In this document: piece after piece, positions 1-10,574 of the stretch
How positions within the stretch are numbered: position 1 is the first letter of the stretch
Layout of the letters: every line of letters begins with the position of its first letter
Source: Kuschelorhynchus macadamiae
Taxonomy: Eukaryota; Arthropoda; Insecta; Coleoptera; Curculionidae
DNA length: 64,000 bases
Reading direction: 5' to 3'
Assembly (NCBI GenBank): GCA_030620095.1
Contig: JAUTXW010000538.1
Span: 163,440 to 227,439, forward strand
The notes under the pieces: model-generated
Told to the model about the DNA's origin: nothing
The model's input: the letters and a program-made list of their open reading frames with translations, nothing else
Database searches by the model: none
Position numbers and translations under genes: made by a program

Positions 1-431
1 AACGTCTGGATTAATTGGAATTTATGGAGATTGTTTAATTCTTCTTTTTTTTTCTCCCAGGAAATCTAAATGGAGAAATGTATCTGCAATTATTAGAAGA
101 CACTATCGATCCCGCATTGACAGAAATGCTTGAAAATAATAACAATTACATTGCCAGTGAGTTGACACTCGAACAAGACGGTGCACCTCCTCATTATACC
201 CTTCCTGTTTGTGAATATTTAAATCGGACGTATCCTGGTAGATGGATCGGCCGAAGGAGAGTAACAGAGTTGCCTGCAAGATCACCCGATTTAATCCCCT
301 TAATTTTTTTCCATGGGGTCACTTAAAAAGTAAGATTTATAAAACTCAGCCACAGTCATTGTCGGGCTATTACATCATAAATGCTTCATAATGTTTTAAG
401 CATGTCTCTAATCGTAGTTGCAAAATAAAGA
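1..431 (+). pseudogene. IS630/Tc1-like transposase, C-terminal fragment
   Basis: The plus strand reads a transposase core with the second catalytic motif QDGAPPH (about 174-194), a WIGRR segment and the SPDL motif (about 283-294). Forty-one residues separate the aspartate of QDG from the position expected for the last acidic residue, as in the insect IS630-type families with a WIGR insert. The frame shifts just after SPDL, near 300-320, and the WGHLK continuation is read in another frame at about 313-330. Sequence similar to the C-terminus fades by about 430. The N-terminus and first catalytic aspartate lie outside the window or are lost. This is a dead fragment. The family call rests on motifs only. 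Confidence 0.8.
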
Positions 432-769
432 AACAAACAATAATAACATAAGAATTAAACCGTGTATGAAATATATTGAGCTATGAAATATATTGAGCTC
501 TAAAATATAGATTCAAGCTAAAAAATCAAACAAAAACAATACCTACTTGAAATAAAATAAGCAATTAATTTTAATATAACAAATAATAAAATAAAAAAAG
601 TTTTTATATTCTCCACAAAAGAAAATTAAAGTAAAGCAAGGAAATATGAAAAAAAAAACACTGATTTACTGTGAGCTAAAAGTAAATAAAGATTTGTTTA
701 AATAATATAATACCAATTTGTATAATCCAATAAATATGTTTAACAATCGGTAAAAAGTGAGGAAATAAT
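432..769. other. AT-rich spacer
   Basis: I see no coding signal here. It is AT-rich sequence with A-runs between the transposase scrap and the LINE remnant. Confidence 0.5.
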
Positions 770-2085
770 TCAGGTTGACAACAAACTGAAACACAAATTT
801 ACTTGGGGCTTGGATGAGATTTCTAATAGTCCAATAAAATTTGTGTGATCCGAAATTACAGAGCTATTGGTATATATTTTAAATAACCCGCTTAAGTTCG
901 GTATATTTCCGGAATAATGAAAATTAGTTCTCATAATACCTGTTTTTAAAAAATGTGATGAAACCAACATAGACGATTATCGCCCAGTAAGGTTGCTTCC
1001 TTCATTCTCCAAACAAATTTTATTTAACGTCCTGGATTTCTTTAGGGTTGTTTCTTGACTTGCCAAAAGGGTATGAAACATTAAATCTCGAAATTCTCAT
1101 AAATAAATGAAATCTCTTTGGAATACGGGTAGCAACCCTGAAGTGGATTGAATTATATTTATCACGTAGGGAGCAATTAGTGGTAATAGGTAATAGCAGT
1201 GATAGAGCGAGTTCCCAAAACAGAATTGTAATTATAGGAATTCCATAAAGAAGTGTAATAGGAATAAGAATAAGAATAATAAGAACTGATCTCGATAAAT
1301 AATAATTGCAAGATTACTAGCAATTACAAGCAATAAAGACATCATTGACCTTGAAGAAGAAGCTAAAATCTTTATGGTAGAGGTAAACAAATGGTTTACA
1401 AAAAATATATTAGTTATTAACAACTCAACGACTAACATTATGGTGTTTAAAACAAACAGATCGCGAATTGATGCGCATGTCAGTTTGAGCATAAATGCTA
1501 ACGATATTACTTTGAGCAAGTTAACGTTTTGGGGATGATTTTAGACAGTTCTTTGCCCTGGGAGTGTCATGTTAATTATGGGGTCTGTAAATTAAATAAA
1601 ATATGTTATAGTTTAAGGGTCTTTTGTAAGTATGGACTATACTTTTGACACCAAAAAATGCTGTATTTGGCAAACTTTGAAATCGAAATACGATATGGGA
1701 ACATCAAGCATGAAAATTTTAAAGATTTTTCTTTAAAAATAGATCTCTATTTGGAAGAAATGAATCACAAACTGCATACACCACGACAACAATGAATTAT
1801 ACTTACCCAAGACACAGACTGACTATGACAGAAAAGTGCGCATATTATCAATGTATCAAGTTTTACAGCACTCTGCCAAATAACATTAAATCTATTACAT
1901 ATGTGAAAATACTCAAAAAGAAATTATTTAAACTGCTAAAAGAAATGGAGCTTTATAATGTTTTCGACTTTTCTATGTACTTTGATATGGCTAATTTAGT
2001 TTAGGTGTCTGTTCTTCTTTTTTTTGACCCCATTTTATTGTATGTCTTCATACTTTTAAAATAAAGATAATTTAGAATTTGAATT
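770..2085 (+). pseudogene. Non-LTR retrotransposon (jockey/CR1-like) RT remnant
   Basis: Read on the plus strand in shifting frames, this shows hallmarks of a LINE reverse transcriptase. Around 965-1010 there is a degenerate copy of the RT motif DDYRPV-LLPSFSK. At about 1,370-1,600 there is the C-terminal RT/thumb region (NKWFTKN, TNIMVFKTNRS, GMILDSSLPWECHVN). At 1,792-2,004 there is the usual C-terminal tail (PRH-LT, CAYYQCIKFYSTLPNNIK). It ends in an AATAAA-containing AT-rich stretch near 2,060, which suits a LINE 3' end. The catalytic FADD box is not readable and there are many stops. It is a 5'-truncated or decayed copy. The clade assignment is inference. Confidence 0.7.
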
Positions 2086-3887
2086 TTAAATTAAAATGCT
2101 TCCGAATTATCCATATTTCTGCTTTTAATGGATAGGCAAGTAATATATCAAGTATTATATTAATAGTTAGTTCTACAAAGTTAGGCTGTGTGGGAAGGTT
2201 TGACCATTTTTGTTAAAAACTAAGTATTCTTAATAAATCTAAAGTTATCAATATAACCAAAATGTACGCTAAATATACAACAGTACAAAAAGATGATTAT
2301 AAAAGAAAATATTCTATATATTTTTAAAAAGAAAATTTACCAAGTGAGAATTTAAAATCAATTCAATCTGAAAGTTTTGCGTTTACATTAAATTAAACAA
2401 ATATGTAATATTGACCGTTTGAATAAATATACCCATTATAGATAAATTAAATTAAATTCTTTAACACAAAAATACAGGCTCTCAAATAAAGTCATAATTA
2501 CAGAAGACAGATTCTCTAAAATATAATTTTCTTTAGTTTACCTTTAATTTCAAGGGTGGTTAATTAACCAAGTATTGTTTTATGTCTTGTTGGTCTTATC
2601 AAATACCTATATAATTTTTTTGGTCATTATTAGACTAAAGCTCGTTTTTGCCGAGTTTTTAAATGTATGTCAAAATATTCACAAACTGTAATCAAAATCA
2701 AATTTTTATATCTACATATTTTAACATACAAAGATTCTTTTGCATCTAGCCGAAATAACTATTAAAACCATAATAAGAATTACATTTTTTATACATATTT
2801 TGAAAAAATATTAATTTAATACCTAAGATCAAGTTTATAATTAAAATCAAAACTTTTTTATAAATTTATTTTTTTTTATTAAGGCTTGTGTAGATGTGTA
2901 AACCTTGAAATAAGTAGAATCAGATACAGCTATAAACCTAATTTAAATTTAACATTTATTTCAAGCCATGTAATGCAAAACCACATATATTCCACAAAAG
3001 GTTTTTATATAAATAAAACATTGTTTTGTAGCATTAAAAAAATCTTTCAAATCAACTATAAGCCCTGTTAAAAATCTCTATCTCTAAGGAAACTAACCTT
3101 TGAAAAAAACATTTTTCGTCTTGTTCCACAGAGCAAGACTTTTAATAATAAGTTTACCAAAACCAATCTGAAGTCGATGTTGAAACAGTCAGAATAAATG
3201 CAGAACTAAACAGTATGGTCCTTATCCGATTGAGTTTCAGAATAGCACTGATGGAAAACTAAGGCTTGAGGAACACAAACCTTGCCTTTAAATAAGTTAA
3301 TTATACTGAGTTTTTAATTACTTAATTTGGAGATATACGGCTCAACTATTTAGTTGTCATGTGGAACAACAACAAATCACTCTTTGGGCACGTGCTATCG
3401 CTAGTTAATTATAGCAGATTTTTGACGAAATAGGATTTTTTTTAGTAATTCATTATAAAACCAATAAAATCGATTAATTAAGAACCTATTGTGCAATCAA
3501 TTACACTACATTATATGGAAAAAAACCGAAATTGTGGTAAATATGGTTATAGATACTTTTATCTGTTAGACTAGACACTTAATCGAAAGTTTAACTTAAT
3601 ATAATTTTATGGATTTTTCGAACATATAAAAACGTGGTCTTACTACAATAAAAAATATATATCTTGTCTCTATGGTTTCAAAAAAAATCGCCACTTTCCA
3701 CTCAATTATCTTATTTCCAAAATCCGTTGTTCTACAATATGTTAAAATAACTTTTTTTCATTTATAGATACATTTTCTTTTCCAAACTTTTTAACTTGTT
3801 CCCGGTGCTGCTGTTTCTCTAGACCTACCTATGGCATTTGATTTTGTTGACCGCACTATGTTAACTTAGTGTGTCTGTATTCTTGTA
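2086..3887. other. AT-rich region without recognisable features
   Basis: About 1.8 kb of very AT-rich DNA. Only short frames occur, such as 2,886-3,071, and they look random. I found no TIR, tandem repeat or coding homology by eye. Confidence 0.5.
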
Positions 3888-4469
3888 CAGGGTGTTCCAG
3901 CGAGGACTGAACAGGGACCTATTTTCGACCTTCCTTGTATTTTGGAAAAATTCAAAATAGCCAATCGATGTATTTTTTCTTGTAGAATCCAAAAATGTCA
4001 TCGAAAAAATATTTGAACCAGAAACAAAAGAGTTACGCTATGCATCAGGTGTTTTTTAAATGGAATGTATCGTTTTTTAGACGATTTTTGGAAAGAGTGA
4101 CTTTTTTATGTCCGTTCTGATTTTGCGATAGCTGTTTATATTACATTTTAATGTTTTACAAACTAAAATTTTAGCTTCACCTGTTTAAAATATACGATAG
4201 GTTGGTATAGGTGATCAAGGTAAAATGACATTTGAATGCTTTGTCAATAAAAATTGACATTATTTTAATTATTGTCGAAGTCTTCACCTAAAAAATATAT
4301 ATTTGACTCTGATCGAAATGAAATACTCTTTGGACGAGAGACTACAGATTGTTATGCTATTTTACAAGTGCCAAGAAAATGCAAGATAAGCAAGAAGAAG
4401 ATTTATTGCAAATTTGAGGAATTTGAGGATTTGAGGAAAATAAAACTTTACATGATAGAAAAAGAAATA
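3888..4469 (+). repeat. Left terminal inverted repeat of the 3,888 element
   Basis: Matches the reverse complement of 5,393-6,020 nearly base for base. The exceptions are scattered substitutions and one block near 4,415-4,435, where about 48 bp of the right-arm sequence is replaced by a short GAGGAATTTGAGGAT-like stretch. It contains the transposase start ATG at 4,318. Confidence 0.9.
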
Positions 4470-5354
4470 TACAAAGAAGAAGAAATCGAGACCAGGCCAT
4501 TATAAATTATTTTCAAGTTAATCCAACCAAATCTATTTCGGATGCAGTTCGGGAAGTTCAGTACGGTGGCGGTGTAAGGCGCAGAAGAGTTACCCGAGGG
4601 ACTGTTCACAGGACTCTGAAAATTCATAAATTTAGGCCTTTTCGTATCCTTCCACTTCAGCACCTAACACCGGCACAAAAAGAACTTCGCTTCCAATTTG
4701 TTTCTCAAATGGTAATTCGGCAAGAAAATGAAGACCCTGATTTATTCAAAAATATTGTGTGGACCGACGAAGCTACTTTCACAACATCGGGAGTATTCAA
4801 CAGACATAATAGTCACCACTGGGCCGCTGAAAATTCAAAAAAGTTCCAGACTATTAAATTCTATTCATGTTTGGTGTGGGATAAAAAACAATAAAACTTT
4901 GGGACCAATATTTTTTAACGGGACTTTAAATGGGCACAGATATTATGAGTTTTTAGGAAACGAAATTGAAAATTTTTTGGAAGACTTACCATTGGCAGAA
5001 TCTCAGAATTTAATTTGGCAACATGATGGGGCGCCTCCTCATGCCGTGCATGATGTGGTTCAATTTTTAAATCGGCGCCATAACGAATGGATAGGGCGAA
5101 ATGGAACATATGCTTGGCCGCCCAATAGCCCCGACCTCTCAGTTTTGGATACATTTCTTTGGGGCCATTTGAAGAACGTCGTATACAGACAACGAAACGA
5201 AAATATTCAAGAGATCATGGGAAAAATTGTCGATGAAATAAACCGCCTTAACCAGGAAAATCATATTGTAACAGCAAGTTTAGAAAGGCTACAAAGGGGT
5301 TATCGATGTTGTTTCGAGAAAAACGGCGGTCACATTGAAAACTTATGTTATTAG
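4318..5354 (+). pseudogene. IS630/Tc1-like transposase of the 3,888 element
   Basis: The likely start is ATG at 4,318 (MKYSLDERLQIVMLFYK), the helix-turn-helix N-terminus typical of insect IS630-type transposases. The frame meets an in-frame TAA at about 4,385, where the right arm has GAA, and is then disturbed by the arm indel. The body resumes at about 4,500. The first catalytic motif (WTDEATFT) is near 4,760. A frameshift falls at about 4,850-4,870, and the rest is open to 5,354 with QHDGAPPH near 5,020 and SPDLSVLD near 5,130. I count 40 residues between the second and third aspartates. It would cut and join DNA at TA sites if intact. The stop, indel and frameshift make this a pseudogene. 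Confidence 0.85.
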
Positions 5355-5371
5355 TAGTTTTATTTTATTAT

Positions 5372-5575
5372 TTAATAATTATTTTTTATTGAATTTCTTT
5401 TTCTATCATGTAAAGTTTTATTTTCCTCAAATAGGTTTTTTATCCTTAGAATTGTATTGATGGATATATTTCTATGAAAATTTGCAATAAATCTTCTTCT
5501 TGCTTCTCTTGCATTTTCTTGGCACTTGTAAAATAGCATAACAATCTGTAGTCTCTCGTCCAAAGAGTATTTCAT
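5372..5575 (-). pseudogene. Second, inverted copy of the transposase N-terminal segment
   Basis: On the minus strand from ATG at 5,575, inside the right TIR, a 67-codon frame repeats the helix-turn-helix N-terminus (MKYSLDERLQIVM, then ARRRFIANFHRN). Unlike the in-line copy at 4,318, it has GAA rather than TAA after NAR and keeps the full segment up to the frame DRKRNS. The frame runs out just past the inner end of the arm. It has no catalytic core behind it, so on its own it could encode at most a DNA-binding fragment. It is probably the less decayed arm of the palindrome. Confidence 0.75.
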
Positions 5576-6020
5576 TTCGATCAGAGTCAAATATATATTT
5601 TTTAGGTAAAGACTTCGACAATAATTAAAATAATGTCAATTTTTATTGACAAAGCATTCAAACGTCATTTTACCTTGATCACCTATACCAACCTATCGTA
5701 TATTTTAAACAGGTGAAGCTAAAATTTTAGTTTGTAAAACATTAAAATGTAATATAAACAGCTATCGCAAAATCAAATCTTTTAATCAGAACGGACATAA
5801 AAAAAATCACTCTTTCCAAAAATCGTATAAAAAACGATACATTCCATTTAAAAAACACCTGATGCATAGCGTAACTCTTTTGTTTCTGGTTCAAATATTT
5901 TTTTCGATGACATTTTTGGATTCTACAAGAAAAAATACATCGATTGGCTATTTTGAATTTTTCCAAAATACAAGGAAGGTCGAAAATAGGTCCCTGTTCA
6001 GTCCTCGCTGGAACACCCTG
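5393..6020 (-). repeat. Right terminal inverted repeat of the 3,888 element
   Basis: Reverse-complement partner of 3,888-4,469. It keeps the ~48-bp segment missing from the left arm and an unbroken N-terminal coding frame on the minus strand. Confidence 0.9.
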
Positions 6021-7559
6021 TACATAAAGGTAACCTGTAACTTAAGTTACTTCAGCATTAGCATTATTCACTTGCTGAAAGTATTTCTTCATTTCGAATA
6101 CCTGTAGAAATAAGTTGCTAGTCACCAGAACAATGGTCATGTCCTTAACATCAGTCACTTGATCTTCAACGAAGGTGAAGATTACCGAATAGAAAATCTC
6201 TTGATTTTTGTTTGGCTGCGTTTGTATTGCAAAAAACCCAACAAAATATTTAACCTTTTACTGTATGATTTTTTTAAAATAATAAATTTTGAATTTAATC
6301 ACAATACAAAATAAGAAAAACAACGCATTTTTAAAAAATAAAAGAATACTACATAAAAAACTTACACTTCGGATATTTGGTATATATGACATCTTTTCTT
6401 TAGTACGGTATTAGATTACCATTAAAAAAAGATGAACATAAAAATGACAAAAATAACTATAACTAGTAAAAACATTGTTTTTAACAGTCTGAATCATATT
6501 TTCAGAACATTCTACAATTATTCTATTCTAAAAGACACTTCTAAATTGTTTGTTCTATTTACTTCTCATTTTTTATATCTATTTATATTGGAAATATTAT
6601 GTGATTCTCATTTTTTCCTAAGACAATGTCTGATTTTATGGTAATCTCTGTAAAAATAAGCTTACATTCAGACAGTTGCAAGTATAAAATCCAGTATTCA
6701 TTCATGCTGAGTATATAAAATGAAAAATGTGATTCTCATTTTTTCTTAAGATAATGTCTGATTTTACGGTAATCTCTGTAAAAATAAGTTTACGTTCAAA
6801 CAGTTGAAAGTATAAAATCCAATATTCATTCATGCTGAGTATATAAAATGAAAAACTGCATTTTCTTATACCACTTTTTAATTTATTTATTGTACTTTTA
6901 GTTCTTCACCAAAGCCATAATTAACTTAATTATTTGCAATTTTATTATCATAACAAAATTAAAATATAATTGCCTCAATTAGCTAACTATTTAGTTTTAA
7001 CAAAATTTTCTGGGCGTTTTATAGAATCTGTTGGCTTTGTAACATCTGCAATTTGTAATTGAAATTATGTCGATCGCAAAGAACTCTGCTGATAAGGGAG
7101 AAACCGTGAGTATAACATTTCAGCATAGCTTGCTATAACTACATCAACTCTATATTGAAATATAAATACTATTTCACTTTTTCCCACTCGACGTACCTTT
7201 CTTCTGGTAATTTAGATAGCTAGGACAAACCACGAGTTAGACCAAATCCTGAATACCGTTCTTACAATTGGAAGCAGCTTCTCATTCAACCCTTTTTATC
7301 CTGGGGTCATCCAAAGAACCTTCTTTTCCTCGTGACTTATCTTTTCTCACAAACACTACCAAAACATTTTATCTGACGAAATACTATCTATGCTTGTTAG
7401 AGAGGTATTAATTGGATTTTTGCATTATTTTCTGTAGGTAATGGCCCTCTGAGGTCATTTCCTTCTTTTACACACGTTCCTCATTTCCCTGAAGGCATCC
7501 ATTCACAATAACATCGATTTTCGTTTACAAATCTCCCATCCAACCTCTCCCCACCACTC
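6021..7559. other. AT-rich spacer with one tandem duplication
   Basis: No coding features recognised. It holds the 128-bp tandem duplication listed separately. From about 7,180 the composition is less AT-rich, but I could not match 7,180-7,559 convincingly to the downstream part of copy B. Confidence 0.45.
6601..6855. repeat. Tandem duplication, 128-bp period, two copies
   Basis: 6,601-6,728 and 6,729-6,855 are near-identical. Both begin GTGATTCTCATTTTTTC and end in GAGTATATAAAATGAAAAA, differing at about nine positions. They are non-coding. Confidence 0.9.
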
Positions 7560-9143
7560 TGTAAACTTTAGTAACTTCACCACGCCCGATGGGACTGAAG
7601 GCAACTCGTTTACATTATGGAGTAACACAGCTTTAAGATCTACTTTTGTGGAATCAATAAAAAGTCTCAGTCTTTTGGATCATAGTCTAGATTTAAAGTT
7701 GCCATTAATCGCTCAATCTCTGTACAGGCTGTTTGTTTTCCATGTTAAAAAATGGTGTTAGGTTTTTCTGGCGGCTTCAGTACACAGAAACTTTTACTTC
7801 ATTTTGAAGTAAATTCCATTGTTACAATCGAGAGGCCAATAGTTCTGCTTTTTTCTTGGGCAATTCTAAATCTTTTATAAGTTCACTTAATTCGCTTTGA
7901 CTTATTTGGTGAGGCTTTTTGTTTGGAAGTTCACAGATAAAATAGGAGTCTTGCGAGGTAGATGTGCCGGCGACATTTTCCTGTACACTACCGTTTGAAC
8001 CTGTTTGATAATCATCAGAATCAAGGGTATATTCTTGAGGTCGATTAGGTACAGGCAATTCGTAAATTTGGGTTATTTCTCCGAAAAGCCTTTTTTGATG
8101 GGTGTCAAAAGCAAAAGTAACAGACAGTAACGTGGCCTTTAGATTCTCACCAGATCATAGAAACAGCGATGGGCATCTTACGCTTTTTTTCACTTAGCCA
8201 GTCTAGATTTAAAGTTGCCATTAATCGCTCAATCTCTGTACAGGCTGTTTGTTTTCCATGTTAAAAAATGGTGTTAGGTTTTTCTGGCGGCTTCAGTACA
8301 CAGAAACTTTTACTTCATCTTGAAGTAAATTCCATTGTTACAATCGAGAGGCCAATAGTTCTGCTTTTTTCTTGGGCAATTCTAAATCTTTTATAAGTTC
8401 ACTTAATTCGCTTTGACTTATTTGGTGAGGCTTTTTGTTTGGAAGTTCACAGATAAAATAGGAGTCTTGCGAGGTAGATGTGCCGGCGACATTTTCCTGT
8501 ACACTACCGTTTGAACCTGTTTGATAATCATCAGAATCAAGGGTATATTCTTGAGGTCGATTAGGTACAGGCAATTCGTAAATTTGGGTTATTTCTCCGA
8601 AAAGCCTTTTTTGATGGGTGTCAAAAGCAAAAGTAACAGACAGTAACGTGGCCTTTAGATTCTCACCAGATCATAGAAACAGCGATGGGCATCTTACGCT
8701 TTTTTTCACTTAGCCAGTCGCGAATGACGCACATTTGTTTCGGCATTTATGGGGAGCCCAATTTTTATCATAGTCTCCAACTTTGTTACCAAAATACAAG
8801 TGGTAAGCTCTATTTATTAAAGGGCTAAGAGTACGTTTTTGTTTCACAAAAGTTACTTCACCACATATATAACAAAAACGATCCGACCTATTTACATAAA
8901 CTCGCGACATGCTGCTCAAAACTCTCTAGTTTCTCAAATACGAACAGCTTTCGATCAGCTGGTGGATGAAATACAACTAATTAACGATTTAGGATTTATG
9001 TTATATGTATTTAAGTCCCCTAAAAAGCACACCTAGTATAATAAGTCCAGGTTTTTCTCGTATAATGATGGAACTTTCCCATACGTTAAGGGCAGGTGGG
9101 TAAATTATCATACTAAGCATGGATTTATAAAACCTTTCTACTC
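7560..9143 (-). pseudogene. Uncharacterised multicopy arthropod protein with zinc-binding cysteines (copy A)
   Basis: The minus strand from ATG at 8,910 (MSRVYVNRSDRFCYICGEV) reads a Cys-rich N-terminal domain. It has CYIC, then W-PHKCRNKC, then CYFC near 8,640, with a stop or frameshift after 8,713. It is followed by a linker ending in PVPNRPQEYTLDSDD and a C-terminal motif, DLELPKKKAELLASRL, near 7,822-7,870 and again at 8,338-8,386. Then come the columns STKVDLKAVLLHN near 7,590-7,650. I recognise the motif order from unnamed, repeated proteins in invertebrate genomes but know no function. Copy B at 57,260-62,558 shares this order and about 230 bp upstream of the start. Stops and the tandem duplication make it a pseudogene. 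Confidence 0.6.
7684..8715. repeat. 516-bp tandem duplication inside copy A
   Basis: 7,684-8,199 is repeated at 8,200-8,715 with exact 516-bp offset. I found a single mismatch (ATTTTGAAG against ATCTTGAAG near 7,803 and 8,319). Both units hold the same 78-codon minus-strand frame (7,822-8,058 and 8,338-8,574). Near identity implies a recent duplication or an assembly stutter. Confidence 0.95.
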
Positions 9144-9930
9144 AAAATAATATACACTATTAAATAATTACTTATTCAGATTTTTTCCAACTTCTAAATA
9201 TAAACTTCCCTTTTGAAATAATATTTAAATGTTTCCAACATATCTCCTACCCTATAAGATTGTTTATGCGTAATTTGAGGTAAACATGTTTTCTATGTGA
9301 TACATCCTTCAGCTGCAAAGTCCGTAAGATATAATTTGGGATTCTTTAAAAAGGTGAAAAAATGTTGTGCTTATTATCATTAAAAATAAAAAATCAGTTG
9401 AATTAATTTTAATTGCCTCATGTCGCAAACTGCATGATGTTACTTGTTGAAATTACTCGCTTAACTAATTTCCATTGCTTTGATGATACCAGAATCTTTT
9501 CTGTAAATAGTTAAATGATTAGATGTATTGTATTTACTATTTTCTTTTTACATGTTTAGTGAAATAGTGATGCAGTGTTGAAACAACTAACACCAGTTTA
9601 AATCCAAATCATGCAGTGACGAATTTAGACGAGGGGTGAAAAGAACTTCGCCCTCCTGAACATACCCAGTGGATACAATATCATGTACAAAACAAGTTCT
9701 GCATCATTCGAATATCACTAATAATTCACCTCCTTGAAAGGGATCTATAGGTCCATTCTTGTTGTTTTACATGTTTTAATACCAATAAAATCATGTATTT
9801 AATTTAAATGCATAATGGTTATAATAACTGAAGAAAACGCCAAGAAAAAATTAACCAATTAACAACTATCAAGACCAAATGATGATTAGATTTTGGTGGT
9901 GTTTTAGGTTGGATGATGGTCAATAAAACG
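9144..9930. other. Non-coding spacer
   Basis: AT-rich, no recognised frame. Homology to copy B stops at about 9,143, so this is the flank of that repeat. Confidence 0.4.
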
Positions 9931-9959
9931 CATATAGAAATCTGTTGTTGTAATTAGTC

Positions 9960-9990
9960 GACGTTTCGACCTCTATGAAGTCATCTTCAG
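9960..9990 (-). ncRNA. Hammerhead-ribozyme-like core
   Basis: On the minus strand CTGAAGA (9,990-9,984) is followed by one T. Then comes a 6-bp stem GACTTC/GAGGTC (one G-T pair) closed by ATA (9,982-9,968), then GAAAC (9,967-9,963) and GTCGAC. CTGANGA, stem II and GAAA in this order form the conserved core of hammerhead ribozymes, which are known in Penelope-like retroelements. The extra T and the lack of an obvious short stem III weaken the case. The surrounding 9,900-10,080 looks like a dispersed-repeat end. It may be a decayed or non-functional motif. Confidence 0.35.
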
Positions 9991-10574
9991 CACTATACAA
10001 ATGTGATTTTTCGTGTTAAACTTAAAAACCTATAATGTGGTCAAGTGTGGAACATTATTTAGATGGTGGGTTTTTTGTATGTTTTTGATACCATTTAGTA
10101 CATGAAAATGAGTAAACAATAAAACACATTAAGCGCATTAAGTAAAAAAAGTCCTGAATATTGTAGTAGTAGTAGTTCTTTCAAACTAAATAGTCTCAGC
10201 CTGTTTTTTAAAAGTCTTTTTTCGGGAGAGTCCTTGAAAAACGTACAGCCATTACAAGACAAGAAAGAGATCTTTATATCTAGTATGATGATCATTTCTT
10301 GTCTGTGGAAGTCCATATTTTTTTTAAAAACACACAACGCTTGAAATATATGAATTCTGGGTACAGGTAAAATCTTGTATTTTACAAAAAAGTACCGACC
10401 AGAATCTTTAAACCTTAAATCACTCAGAATTCGAACAATATTATGAATACTTTGTTGACTACCGAACTAGCGCTCCAATTTAGAATCCGATAATGAATTT
10501 GACAGTGAATTTTGTAATAATACAATAGTTTACATTTTAACCTCCGAGGTAGAGATAATACAGTCAGCACCGTT
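9991..10574. other. Non-coding spacer
   Basis: No recognised coding sequence or repeat. The frame at 10,095-10,337 (minus) resembles nothing I know and is probably chance. Confidence 0.4.

Larger units (their letters stand above)
3888..6020 (+). mobile_element. Tc1/mariner-superfamily (IS630-type) element with very long TIRs
   Basis: The element is 2,133 bp. It is flanked by TA at 3,886-3,887 and 6,021-6,022, and its ends read CAGGGTGTTCCAGCGAGG inward on both strands. The arms are about 580 bp (3,888-4,469) and 628 bp (5,393-6,020) and near-identical apart from an indel. The centre holds a plus-strand transposase body with three acidic catalytic motifs. Unusually, the arms extend into the transposase coding region, so the N-terminal helix-turn-helix segment is present twice in opposite orientation. 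The in-line copy is disrupted, so the element is probably dead. TA target duplication and the DDxD core are typical of the superfamily. Confidence 0.9.

Noticed and set aside
5862..6107. 81-codon plus-strand frame crossing the right end of the 3,888 element
   Set aside because: It crosses the TIR border and TA site into unrelated DNA, so it is chance.
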